A stretch of 64,000 bases of DNA from Nitratireductor sp. GTDB lineage: Bacteria > Pseudomonadota > Alphaproteobacteria > Rhizobiales > Rhizobiaceae. Below the pieces are notes generated by a model. It had not been told where the DNA came from. It did no database searches and was given only the letters and a program-made list of their open reading frames with translations. Both the position numbers and the translations under genes were made by a program. Below are positions 25,109 to 33,526 of this stretch, in pieces. Numbering within the stretch: position 1 is the first letter of the stretch; the number at the start of each line of letters is the position of its first letter. The stretch covers positions 186,001 through 250,000 of the forward strand of contig JACKJU010000003.1 of NCBI GenBank assembly GCA_020637805.1, written 5' to 3'.

Positions 25109-25789
25109 ATGCATATCAACCCGGGCGTCGTTGACGGCGCCAAGATCGTATTGAGCTACGCCACCGGCCTGGCTTCCCTCGGCATTGCCGGCCGCATGGC
25201 ATGGGACCAGATCCGTGCCTATGGCGAGCCCTTCAGCCTCGCAATCCGCAGCGTCATGACCACTGCGCTCGTATTCGTGTTTTTTGAAGTGCTGCCGCAC
25301 TTCCCGGTGGGCGTTTCCGAAGTTCACCTCATTCTCGGCTCAACCCTGCTTCTCATGTTCGGCACGGGTGCTGCTGCCATCGGGCTGGCTCTTGGCCTGC
25401 TCATCCAGGGCGTATTCTTCGCGCCGTTCGATCTGCCGCAATACGGCATGAACATCACCACGCTGATCGTTCCGCTTATCGGCATTCATCTGCTCGCCAA
25501 GAAAATCATCTCGCCGAAGACCCCCTATGTCGAACTGCGCTATTCGCAGGCTCTGGCCCTTTCAACCGCCTACCAGGCAGGCATTGTCGGCTGGGTAGCA
25601 TTCTGGGCCTTCTACGGGCATGGCTTCAGCGCGGCAAACGTCACCAGCGTGCTGACCTTTGGCAGCGCCTACATGACCGTTATCCTGATCGAGCCGCTGG
25701 TCGATCTGGCAGTCCTTGCAGCGGCCAAGTCGCTGCGCGGGATTACCGGAACGTCTGCCTTCAATGCACGGCTGCATGCTGCTGCGTGA
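25109..25789 (+). CDS. CbiM-like cobalt uptake membrane protein (ECF-type substrate-binding component)
   Basis: Integral membrane protein (226 aa, about six helices) predicted to capture cobalt for B12 synthesis. The N-terminus MHINPGVVDGAK keeps the His2 that, with the free amino group, binds metal in CbiM/NikM proteins. Other family features are GSTLLLMFGTGAAAIGLALG, QGVFFAPFDLPQYGMN and NITTLIVPLIGIHLL. The B12 riboswitch directly upstream confirms the cobalamin connection. No CbiN, CbiQ or CbiO gene is adjacent, so it is a solitary form or works with distant partners. SD is GGAAGGAG. Confidence 0.88.
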   Translation: MHINPGVVDGAKIVLSYATGLASLGIAGRMAWDQIRAYGEPFSLAIRSVMTTALVFVFFEVLPHFPVGVSEVHLILGSTLLLMFGTGAAAIGLALGLLIQGVFFAPFDLPQYGMNITTLIVPLIGIHLLAKKIISPKTPYVELRYSQALALSTAYQAGIVGWVAFWAFYGHGFSAANVTSVLTFGSAYMTVILIEPLVDLAVLAAAKSLRGITGTSAFNARLHAAA

Positions 25790-26258
25790 AGCAACAACGG
25801 CCAATTTGCGGAGTTTGGGAAAGGCGGTCTTCGGACCGCCTTTTTTCTTGCCCTCGATTTCATGAAAGAGATGCAAAGAAACAGAAAACCAAAGGAAATG
25901 CCAACTAGACCGTGTCGGCTTCAGCTGTACACGGGTAGTCTCAGCAAGCGACTGAATTGCTTGATGCATTTGGAATTCGACAATTCCTTCGAAATCGAAA
26001 TTGCCTTAGGTAAAATTTAATCGGATGAAATAGCATAGATTAGAAGTAACCTATTTAGAAGGTCCGATAAATATAAACCCTTAACCAAAAATAATAGATT
26101 TCAATCAAAATAGAAACATCGATATGATTTCGTCAATTCCGCCCAGTCCAGGCAGAATTCCAAAATGTATTCCAGTTCGAAAATTTGGTTCACGCGGGGT
26201 GGGCTTTCGCCTTCCGATCACGCAACAAACTCCTAGGGGTGTTGCGCAGGCCGCCGCT
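25790..26258. other. Intergenic, AT-rich, left flank of IS element
   Basis: After the terminator at 25821-25846 there is no credible gene up to the IS. About 25970-26130 is markedly AT-rich (AATTTAATCGG, ATAAATATAAACCC) compared with the rest of the window, as expected for a regulatory region or acquired DNA. Short open frames here have no recognisable similarity. Confidence 0.6.
25821..25846 (+). terminator. Rho-independent terminator after the cobalt uptake gene
   Basis: AAGGCGGTC, a TTCG tetraloop (25830-25833), GACCGCCTT, then a run of T to 25846. Textbook hairpin 31 bp after the stop codon. Confidence 0.95.
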
Positions 26259-27559
26259 AGCTGGACACCCGCAAAAACCCGGTGTTTTTCGAGGGCAGAA
26301 CCTGTTGATCCTGAGTTGATATGCGTTTGGCGTGGTTTTCCGCCATATTCGGCAACTTCTGAACGATTTTGAGGCCTGTTATGGCCGTGTATTCCGATTT
26401 TCGACACACCTATCCCGTTGCCATTCGTCGTTCATGGAAGATCAGACGATCGAAGTTGTATGCGAGGTTGGCCAATATCAGTTTAGCCTCGGCCCGGGCG
26501 ATACCAATGGTTCGTATAAACAGGCCGTACCGGTTCTTCTGATGCGCAAACACATGCTCGATGGGAGCGCGAATTGACGACTTCTTTGCATTCGCACGAG
26601 CCGTCGCTTGAGGCATCGGCTTGCCCGCCGGTTTGCGGCGATGGATGCGGCTGGTCATCATGTTGTTCGAAAGCCACTTCTCGTTCTTCTGTGAACGATA
26701 GGCGCTGTCAGCCCACACATCGCCAGCCGTGTTCTGTTTGTCGATGAGATGTTTGAGTTGCCGACCATCAGCCTCGGATGCCGAAGTGACTGTTGCCTGC
26801 CGGATAAAGCCGAACCGCCGGTCAATCGAGATATGCGACTTGTAGCCGAAGACCGGAAGGGCGATCTGCGGCAATGGCGTGCCGTCCGGTCTATAACGGA
26901 TCTTGCCGCCAATCTTGAGCGTCCACCTTGCGTCGGTATCCTTCTGGGCAGCCTTGTTCGGCTCATCGGGCCAGATCTCCTCAGCCGTCTTGCCAGCCTT
27001 GATCGCGTCCTTCTCGCCATCATTGTTGCGCTGCTTGGGTGCCGGCACCAGCGTGGCGTCCAGGATCTGACCTGACATGGCAATGTAGCCCTTCTTGTGA
27101 AGTTGCCAGTCGAATGCCTTCATCACGCGCTTGAGCGTACCGGTTTCCGTCATCCGGTTGCGGAAGTGGCGGATTGTATTCTCGTCGGGCATTGCGCCAC
27201 CCAGGTCAAAGCCGAAAAACCGCATCCAGGACAATCGATCGCGGATCATGAACTCCATCTTGGCATCGCTGAGATTGTGCTGGGTCTGTACGATCAGCAC
27301 TTTGAACATGGAGACTGGGTCAAACGGCGGGCGTCCGCCTTTCGAACCGTCGCCATATCCAAGCCCCTCGACCAGCCAGTCACGGAAATACTCGAAATCA
27401 ATCGTCGCATCGAGCACTTCCAGCGGATCGCCGTCCTTGCTCAGCCGCTCAAGATGTTCGGAAAGAGAAAACAGGCTCTCGGGATTCATCGGCACACCTC
27501 CGTGCTGCCAATGAATCATATTCCCTCAAATCACGCGAGGTTTTTGCGGGTGTCCAGCT
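26259..27559 (-). mobile_element. IS5-family insertion sequence, about 1.3 kb
   Basis: Perfect 21-bp terminal inverted repeats begin AGCTGGACACCCGCAAAAAC at 26259-26279 and end with the complement at 27539-27559. They bracket one transposase gene on the minus strand. The outer bases read ...GCCGCT on the left and GCCCGG... on the right, so no clear target duplication remains. If the true ends are at CTGGACA, the flanks are CTAG and CTGC, sharing only CT with the CTAG-like target usual for this group. The right end is 24 bp before the start codon of the globin transducer gene. Confidence 0.93.
26410..27489 (-). CDS. IS5-family DDE transposase
   Basis: Transposase (359 aa) of the surrounding IS. 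The N-terminal part matches the IS5 helix region (FDPVSMFKVLIVQTQHNLSD, MIRDRLSWMRFFGFDLG, PDENTIRHFRNRM). The DDE catalytic domain shows the first Asp in GQILDATLVPAPKQR, the second in GDVWADSAYRSQKNE, and the Glu in IRAPIEHVFAHQKNRYGL. The gene appears complete, so the element may be active. ATG 27489 follows a strong SD (GGAGGTG with 5-base spacing); an upstream in-frame ATG at 27519 has none. Confidence 0.93.
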   Translation of the reverse strand: MNPESLFSLSEHLERLSKDGDPLEVLDATIDFEYFRDWLVEGLGYGDGSKGGRPPFDPVSMFKVLIVQTQHNLSDAKMEFMIRDRLSWMRFFGFDLGGAMPDENTIRHFRNRMTETGTLKRVMKAFDWQLHKKGYIAMSGQILDATLVPAPKQRNNDGEKDAIKAGKTAEEIWPDEPNKAAQKDTDARWTLKIGGKIRYRPDGTPLPQIALPVFGYKSHISIDRRFGFIRQATVTSASEADGRQLKHLIDKQNTAGDVWADSAYRSQKNEKWLSNNMMTSRIHRRKPAGKPMPQATARANAKKSSIRAPIEHVFAHQKNRYGLFIRTIGIARAEAKLILANLAYNFDRLIFHERRMATG

Positions 27560-27583
27560 GCCCGGAACCATTGAAAGCGCGAA

Positions 27584-29128
27584 ATGAATTCTGCTGACAT
27601 CACCACTTCATCCGGCTCACATGACATTGACAACAGACTTGAGCTCCTTGGTCTTGACCATGCTGCGCGGCAGGTTCTGAAGGAGCAGGCAGATACAGTT
27701 CTCGCCGGGCTTCCCGGTGCGCTTGACCGTCTCTACGAACTGATATCCGCTACCCCGGAAATGGCGCGGCATTTTCGCGACGCCGGACACATGGAACAGG
27801 CCAAGTCTGCTCAGGTCAATCACTGGTCAGCAATTCTGGAAGCCGATTTTGACGGCGAGTATGTTCAAAGAGTCAAGCGTATCGGATCGGTCCATGCGAG
27901 GATCGGTCTTGAGCCGCGCTGGTACATTGCAGGATATGCCTGCCTGACCGAGAGGATTGTCGAGACCCTTCTCGATGTTCATGTCGCGAAACCGGGTTTC
28001 CTGAAGAAGGGCAAGCCTGCAGCGGTGATCGCAAATGCCATCAACTCAACGATGAAGGCAATCTTTCTCGACATGGAGCTTTCCCTGTCGGTCTACTTCG
28101 AGGAAGCTGAGAAGAATCGTGTTGCAATGGAAGAGGCTGCGCGGCGCGAGCGTGAGCTTGTTACGAATGCTTTTGCCGATGTGATGAATGCCATTGCGGA
28201 AAAGGACCTGACCAAGCGCCTTGGCAATGAACTACCCGAAGACTACGCGGACCTTGTCGTTCATTTCAACAGAGCCTTGGACGAACTCGCTGGCACCATT
28301 CGCAACGTTGAGGTGGCAGCTGAATCAATCAAGTCGGGTTCGATCGAAATACGTACTGCTGCTGACGATCTTTCTTCGCGCGCTGAACAGCAGGCTGCAG
28401 CGGTAGAGCAGACGGCGGCGGCTTTCGAGCAGGTTACCAATGCCGTGGAGTCATCTCGCATAAATGCGGTCGAGATTGGCGGTGTGGTAAACAAGGCCCA
28501 TGACAGCGCCGAGCGTTCGGCAACCATGGTCGCAACGACAATAGCCGCGATGGAACGGATTGCCCGGTCTTCGGAAGATGTTGCCCGTATCATCTCGGTT
28601 ATCGACGAAATTGCCTTCCAGACCAATCTGCTGGCCTTGAATGCCGGGGTTGAAGCAGCCCGGGCAGGTGATGCAGGCAGGGGATTTGCTGTCGTCGCTC
28701 AGGAAGTCCGCGAACTGGCCCAGCGCTCGGCAACTGCGGCCAACGAGATCAAGGAACTGATCAGCGTATCTCGCGGCGAAGTCCGCAATGGCGTCGAGAA
28801 GGTCAACTCGAACGGAGAAGCGCTGCAGGAGATCAAGCTTCTGGTTGAGGACGTTTCGGCTCGCATGAAGACCATGGTCTCCTCCTCTGAGGAGCAGGCT
28901 ACCACCCTCCGCGAGATCGGAACCGCGATTGGATCTATCGACAGGACGACGCAACGGAACGCAGCTTTGGCCGAGGAATTCACGGCGGGGACACATGCGC
29001 TTGACCGTGAAGTTGTCTCGATCGGCGAGGCGCTGGCGCAGTTCAATTGTGATACAGCTCAGGCCTCCCATGGCGATGCAGGCATGTCTGATCCGCATCA
29101 TGAAACATACCTGAAGAAATCGGCCTGA
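27584..29128 (+). CDS. Globin-coupled sensor chemotaxis transducer (HemAT-like)
   Basis: Soluble aerotaxis-type methyl-accepting protein (514 aa). Residues ~15-185 form a protoglobin domain with the proximal haem ligand predicted as His104 (RIGSVHARIGLEPRWYIAGY). A HAMP-like linker follows (~195-260, VMNAIAEKDLTKRLGNELPE), then a chemoreceptor signalling domain with the kinase-contact hairpin DEIAFQTNLLALNAGVEAAR and EVRELAQRSATAANEIK. There is no transmembrane helix, as expected for this class. It would pass oxygen (or CO/NO) binding to CheA/CheW. The IS right end is 24 bp upstream, and only a weak ribosome-binding site is visible, so expression may depend on the IS. Confidence 0.9.
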   Translation: MNSADITTSSGSHDIDNRLELLGLDHAARQVLKEQADTVLAGLPGALDRLYELISATPEMARHFRDAGHMEQAKSAQVNHWSAILEADFDGEYVQRVKRIGSVHARIGLEPRWYIAGYACLTERIVETLLDVHVAKPGFLKKGKPAAVIANAINSTMKAIFLDMELSLSVYFEEAEKNRVAMEEAARRERELVTNAFADVMNAIAEKDLTKRLGNELPEDYADLVVHFNRALDELAGTIRNVEVAAESIKSGSIEIRTAADDLSSRAEQQAAAVEQTAAAFEQVTNAVESSRINAVEIGGVVNKAHDSAERSATMVATTIAAMERIARSSEDVARIISVIDEIAFQTNLLALNAGVEAARAGDAGRGFAVVAQEVRELAQRSATAANEIKELISVSRGEVRNGVEKVNSNGEALQEIKLLVEDVSARMKTMVSSSEEQATTLREIGTAIGSIDRTTQRNAALAEEFTAGTHALDREVVSIGEALAQFNCDTAQASHGDAGMSDPHHETYLKKSA

Positions 29129-29232
29129 CTTCAAGCGCAAGCAGGCCTATCCGCATTGGCGCCGGCCGTGGCATTTGGCATGGCCGGAATTGTCTTTCGG
29201 GCGCTGCCACGGCGAACCTCGAAGGCCGGAAA

Positions 29233-29712
29233 TCAGGTGCGGGAAAGCGGCAGGCCACTGCCTTCCTTTAGGGTGTCCAGAACGATTGTACTCTTGACGG
29301 TCTGAACGGCCCGGTCCGGCAGCAGGTCGTTGTTGATGATGTCCGACAGATCGGCAAGATTGCGCACGTTCAATTTCAACTGGTAATCCATGTCCCCGGT
29401 CAGCGAGTAGGCTTCCTCGACCTGCGGCAGCCGGTTTACCAGCCGCTTCAAATGTGCGGCATTGTCGGGCGTGTGGGAATTCATCCCAACATGAATGAAG
29501 ACCGTCAGGTTGTAGCCGGTTTTCAACCGGTCGATCCTCGCGTGATAGCCAAGCACGAATCCTTCTTCTTCCAGGCGGCTGCGCCGGCGCGAGCACTGGG
29601 AGGGCGAAAGGCCGATCCGGTCTCCGAGTTCCTGGTTCGTCAGTCTTCCGTCTTCCTGGAGGGCTGCAAGCAGTTTCCAGTCAAATTCGTCAAGCGTGCT
29701 CAAGGTGTGCAA
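29233..29712 (-). CDS. Lrp/AsnC-family regulator divergent from hppD
   Basis: Feast/famine regulator (159 aa) predicted to control the adjacent tyrosine/phenylalanine catabolic gene. Helix-turn-helix LTNQELGDRIGLSPSQCSRR; RAM domain from about residue 70 (NLTVFIHVGMNSHTPDN, VEEAYSLTGDMDYQLKLNV). No ATG start fits. TTG 29712 is chosen because AGGGA lies just upstream; another TTG three codons in is possible. The effector is presumably an aromatic amino acid, by context only. Confidence 0.82.
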   Translation of the reverse strand: MHTLSTLDEFDWKLLAALQEDGRLTNQELGDRIGLSPSQCSRRRSRLEEEGFVLGYHARIDRLKTGYNLTVFIHVGMNSHTPDNAAHLKRLVNRLPQVEEAYSLTGDMDYQLKLNVRNLADLSDIINNDLLPDRAVQTVKSTIVLDTLKEGSGLPLSRT

Positions 29713-29833
29713 GTTTCCCTGTTTTTATGCATGAATATTGCAAACTCTTCCATTCCGGCGGCTCCAATGCAAGCACCTTGTACGAAGTATCGGGTATCCT
29801 GATCGTCAGAGACAGCAATTGGAGGGATATACG

Positions 29834-30937
29834 ATGGGACCTTTTCCCCACGACGCGCCGCCTTCGGTGATCAGCCCCGAGAACCCGGCGGGCACGGATG
29901 GCTTCGAATTCGTCGAGTTTGCCCATCCCGAGCCGCAGGAGTTGCGCGATCTTTTCGCCAGAATGGGTTACACCCATGTGGCAAATCATAAGCACAGGAA
30001 AATAGAGCTCTGGCAGCAGGGCGACATCTCCTATCTGATCAATGCCGAGCCTGGAAGCCACGCCGCCGCTTTCATCGCGGAGCACGGTCCTTGCGCTCCC
30101 TCGATGGGCTGGCGCGTTGCCGATGCGAAACATGCCTTCGACCATGCGGTGGCGAATGGCGCGACACCCTACGAGGGTGAGGGTAAGGCTATGGATGTGC
30201 CGGCCATCATGGGTATCGGCGGCTCGCTGATCTACTTCATCGACAACTACCTCGAAACCAGCCCCTACAACGCGGAGTTCGACTGGATATCAGCCGCCAA
30301 CCCGGAAGGCGTGGGCTTCTATTATCTCGATCACCTCACCCACAATGTGTTCAAGGGCAACATGGATCTTTGGTTCAGGTTCTATGGCGACCTGTTCAAC
30401 TTCCGCGAAATCCGTTTCTTCGATATCGAGGGCAAGTTCACCGGCCTGTTCTCGCGTGCATTGACCTCGCCTTGCGGCAAGATCCGCATCCCGCTCAACG
30501 AGGACCGCGGCGAGACCGGTCAGATCGTCTCATACCTGAAGAAGTACAAGGGCGAGGGCATCCAGCATATCGCCGTCGGTACGGAAAACATCTACGACTC
30601 GACTGACCGCATTGCCGAGCGAGGAATACGTTTCATGCCCGGCCCGCCGGATACCTACTACGATCTGAGCCGGAAGCGGGTGCAGGGACACGAAGAGCCG
30701 CTCGACCGGATGAAGAAGCACGGCATCCTTATCGATGGGGAAGGCGTTGTTGGCGGTGGTGAAACGAAAATCCTGCTGCAGATATTCTCCAAGACCGTGA
30801 TCGGCCCGATCTTCTTCGAATTCATCCAGAGAAAGGGCGATGACGGCTTCGGCGAAGGCAATTTCAAGGCGCTCTTCGAATCCATCGAGGCTGAACAGAT
30901 CGCCAATGGCGAGATTGGCACCGAGGCAGCGGAGTAG
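29834..30937 (+). CDS. hppD: 4-hydroxyphenylpyruvate dioxygenase
   Basis: Non-haem Fe(II) enzyme (367 aa) converting 4-hydroxyphenylpyruvate to homogentisate in tyrosine breakdown. The iron facial triad is visible: His167 in YYLDHLTHN, His245 in GIQHIAVGT and Glu329 in FFEFIQRKG. The conserved C-terminal GFGEGNFKALFESIE is present. SD GGAGGG precedes ATG 29834. Homogentisate dioxygenase and later pathway genes are not in the window. The divergent Lrp-type gene is the likely regulator across a 121-bp gap. Confidence 0.96.
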   Translation: MGPFPHDAPPSVISPENPAGTDGFEFVEFAHPEPQELRDLFARMGYTHVANHKHRKIELWQQGDISYLINAEPGSHAAAFIAEHGPCAPSMGWRVADAKHAFDHAVANGATPYEGEGKAMDVPAIMGIGGSLIYFIDNYLETSPYNAEFDWISAANPEGVGFYYLDHLTHNVFKGNMDLWFRFYGDLFNFREIRFFDIEGKFTGLFSRALTSPCGKIRIPLNEDRGETGQIVSYLKKYKGEGIQHIAVGTENIYDSTDRIAERGIRFMPGPPDTYYDLSRKRVQGHEEPLDRMKKHGILIDGEGVVGGGETKILLQIFSKTVIGPIFFEFIQRKGDDGFGEGNFKALFESIEAEQIANGEIGTEAAE

Positions 30938-30979
30938 TTTTGGGCGAGGACGCCTGACCTGTCGCGAACCCTCTGTGGT

Positions 30980-32857
30980 TCAAAACCAGCAATCGGGTCT
31001 GTCCGACTTTGAACGTTTCACCAGGGCGGCGAAGAGCCTCCGGATATTCTCCGGCTCGCTGCCCCTCTTTCCTGCCGAATAGACCCTGAAAGCCATTTCC
31101 TCGTCTGCACCCAGGCGTATCAGTGTTACGGTCAATAGCTTGCCGTAAGAGGCGTGGAGCGGCATCGACCCGGCACCAATCCGTTCACGAAGTTGCGGAA
31201 GTGCGGAAGAAGCACTTTGGCCTGCAAGGCACATCCCCTCAAGACCGCCGATATATGGGTGTTGATACCGGTTTTCCCGGAAGAAGTTTTTTCCCCCTGC
31301 CAGCCCCGCATCAATCAGTTCGACCTGCAGCAGTACGGCAACTGCACCCAGCACATGAAGCTTCTTGAGAAGCATCCTGCCGTTTTCGCGGACTTGAGCA
31401 TCCTTCGCCGCCGCCAGCATTCCCTCCGCGTGGGCCGCAACGATTTCATCGGGCATGTTCCACAATGCAATCGATATTTCACGGATCTGCGATTCCCAGT
31501 CGGCACCAAGTTCCTGACCATAGGCAGGCTTGGACTGAAGCCGGTGAAGGAGAGAGGAAGTCAAGGAGTCGAGGTCATCTGGCGCCGCATTTACGGTGCT
31601 TGAGCTGACAATCGCATGAAGCCTTGGCGGAACCGGAAAACGGATGTCTCTGACGATGGCCGACGCCAAATCGAAATCCTCTTTCTTCGGCCCATTCCGC
31701 GTTCCCAGTCCGGTCTTCTCGAAATGAGTGGCAATCAACTGCCATTCCGCAGCAGTGGGTGCGCGGTTCGCAGCAAGAATGGCCCTTGTCGCCGCAATCG
31801 TGGGATCGCCTTTTTCACCATTGGGTTTCAGCATCAGCTCCATACCGAGTTTTTCGGTCAGGAAATCGGTCCAGTCCCGCTTCTCGGCATATTTGGACCC
31901 GGGGTTTATCGACCGGCTCAGCCGCCACCAGACCATGCTGGTTCGGAATTCTGCACCGAACTCGGGCACCGGCAAAAGAAGCGGTGCAAGCGGCCGGTAG
32001 CTGACCGAAGTCTTGCGGAAAATCTCGACGGGTTCGCGTGTCGCTGTTTCGATACGGTGAACGCTGATCCGGTTGGCATTGATCGTGTCTGCGCCGAGAT
32101 CGAACCCGGTGTCCAGCCTGGTTCTTGCGCGTTTTTTCGCCGGACCTTCGGTTATGACGATGCGTGCATCGGCGAGCATTGCCTCGCGGCCCACGAGGCA
32201 GGTTCCGGCCACCTCACGAAGCCGGAGCGCTTCCACGGCATCGCCGTTTTGGCTGTCATTCGACCGCGGGAAATGCAGATCGCTCGGCGTCTGGCGGAAT
32301 TTTGCGGGTTCGCAACTTGTGGACTTCTGCAGACGGTATTCGATGGCGGGTTTAGCCGCCGAAATCGCCGTATGCGGGTCTGCCTGAGTTGAAATAAGGA
32401 ACCGGTCGGCACTTCCGTTCAGAAGGGCATGCAGGCAAAGCTGGTTGCACACCGTGTAGCCGTCATCGAAATCCCGCCTCAGGTTGCGCCAGTTGCTCGG
32501 CCGCAGTGCAATCGAACCGGCATCCAACGGCAAACGGATGTCGTCGTGGTCCCCTGCTGTGAGTGCTCTGGCATCGCGCTCGATACGCGGGTTGACGACA
32601 AATGGCGGCACTGCCAGCAGTGCGAGGCTAACTGCAATCGCGATCACCGGCCGGGCCGGCAGGAAATGTGGGAGAAAGCGATGGATAAGCCACGCCATGC
32701 CGATGACAAGCATGATTGCCGGCATCGCCCAGTACATGGCAGCAAGCGGCAGGCCGATGATGGTAATTGCAGCGATCGTTCCAAGCTCGGGCAAGATGAG
32801 CGCGGCAACCGCGCAGAGCACGGCAAGAATCACGGCAATCCGGATTGACCATCGCAT
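30980..32857 (-). CDS. Membrane-anchored protein of unknown function, 625 aa
   Basis: I do not recognise this protein. About three hydrophobic segments fill residues 1-90 (IRIAVILAVLCAVAALILPE, ITIIGLPLAAMYWAMPAIML, VIAIAVSLALLAVPPFVV). A long, probably periplasmic part follows with scattered cysteines (YTVCNQLCLHALL, STSCEPAKF, GTCLVGREAML). The last 250 residues are helical and repeat-like (IATHFEKTGLG, LLKKLHVLGAVAVLLQV), possibly HEAT-type, and the chain ends DCWF. It is transcribed alone, convergent with hppD. Codon use looks normal and the frame is uninterrupted, so it is a real gene. Confidence 0.75.
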   Translation of the reverse strand: MRWSIRIAVILAVLCAVAALILPELGTIAAITIIGLPLAAMYWAMPAIMLVIGMAWLIHRFLPHFLPARPVIAIAVSLALLAVPPFVVNPRIERDARALTAGDHDDIRLPLDAGSIALRPSNWRNLRRDFDDGYTVCNQLCLHALLNGSADRFLISTQADPHTAISAAKPAIEYRLQKSTSCEPAKFRQTPSDLHFPRSNDSQNGDAVEALRLREVAGTCLVGREAMLADARIVITEGPAKKRARTRLDTGFDLGADTINANRISVHRIETATREPVEIFRKTSVSYRPLAPLLLPVPEFGAEFRTSMVWWRLSRSINPGSKYAEKRDWTDFLTEKLGMELMLKPNGEKGDPTIAATRAILAANRAPTAAEWQLIATHFEKTGLGTRNGPKKEDFDLASAIVRDIRFPVPPRLHAIVSSSTVNAAPDDLDSLTSSLLHRLQSKPAYGQELGADWESQIREISIALWNMPDEIVAAHAEGMLAAAKDAQVRENGRMLLKKLHVLGAVAVLLQVELIDAGLAGGKNFFRENRYQHPYIGGLEGMCLAGQSASSALPQLRERIGAGSMPLHASYGKLLTVTLIRLGADEEMAFRVYSAGKRGSEPENIRRLFAALVKRSKSDRPDCWF

Positions 32858-33452
32858 GTGGCTTCACTCCCTTGATGCCTGTTTTTTCCGGTTCGTTACC
32901 GGGAAAATGCAGGCTGCGCATGCAGGTTGCGGCACATTTGATCACGTGAGCATTTACAGGACTTTAAACCCGGTCAGACCGCCAGGTGCGCAAACAGGTC
33001 TTCGGTCTTCTGCGGCTCGCCTGTGCGGGCAGGCTTTGCCACAAAGAAAGACGCCGGACCCCGAAAGGATCCGGCGCAAGTGTAGACATTGAGACCAGCG
33101 TTTTCTGTATCGATTGTGGCGGTACAGCTACCGGTTTCGTTATGTCACGTGGTTGGGGAGTAGGAAAAATTCCTGAATTACGGAGGGAGCCGATTCCGAA
33201 GTTGGGGGGTAAAGCGTGAGAAATCTGGGCACACTTCGACGTCAACCCGGAGCTATGCCCCGCGAAAACGTAGATAGATGGCCTGTTGTTCTGGAGAATA
33301 CATGCCTCGCACGAGGCCCGGATTTGCATCATGCACGGGATCGGCTCCCTCCGGTATGGCGATATTGGCAGCAACCCGTTCAGAATTGGTTTTCGTGATT
33401 GGTAAAAATGCAATGAATGACGCCATTTTTGGCGGAAACCCGGTGATTCTGC
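32858..33452. other. Intergenic region, about 600 bp, no confident gene
   Basis: No open frame here has a believable start or family signature. A GC-rich hairpin, CGCCGGAcc/ggaTCCGGCG, sits around 33051-33075. On the minus strand it is followed by TCTTTCTTTG, so it may be a weak terminator. The promoter for the 625-residue membrane protein should lie next to 32860. Confidence 0.5.
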
Positions 33453-33499
33453 CAAAAAAAACATTCACCGCCTGTCAATATTTTGAGCAGGCGGTGAAT
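33453..33499 (-). terminator. Rho-independent terminator for the TPR-sulfotransferase gene
   Basis: The arms at 33463-33474 (ATTCACCGCCTG) and 33488-33499 (CAGGCGGTGAAT) are perfectly complementary over 12 bp. On the minus strand the stem is followed by a run of eight T (33454-33461). It lies 28 bp beyond the stop of the minus-strand gene. Confidence 0.92.
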
Positions 33500-33526
33500 T
33501 TGTGGCGTTTGAGAGCCGTTTGCCAG

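Noticed and set aside
26105..26407. 100-codon minus-strand open frame spanning the IS left end
   Set aside because: It crosses the inverted repeat of the IS, so it cannot be an ancestral gene; no similarity.
33020..33085. GC-rich hairpin CGCCGGAcc...ggaTCCGGCG as a terminator or small RNA
   Set aside because: The pyrimidine tract after the stem is interrupted and no gene ends close to it, so I did not call it as a feature.
32964..33464. 166-codon minus-strand open frame in the 33-kb intergenic region
   Set aside because: No plausible start or similarity, includes a hairpin, and amino-acid composition is random-like.
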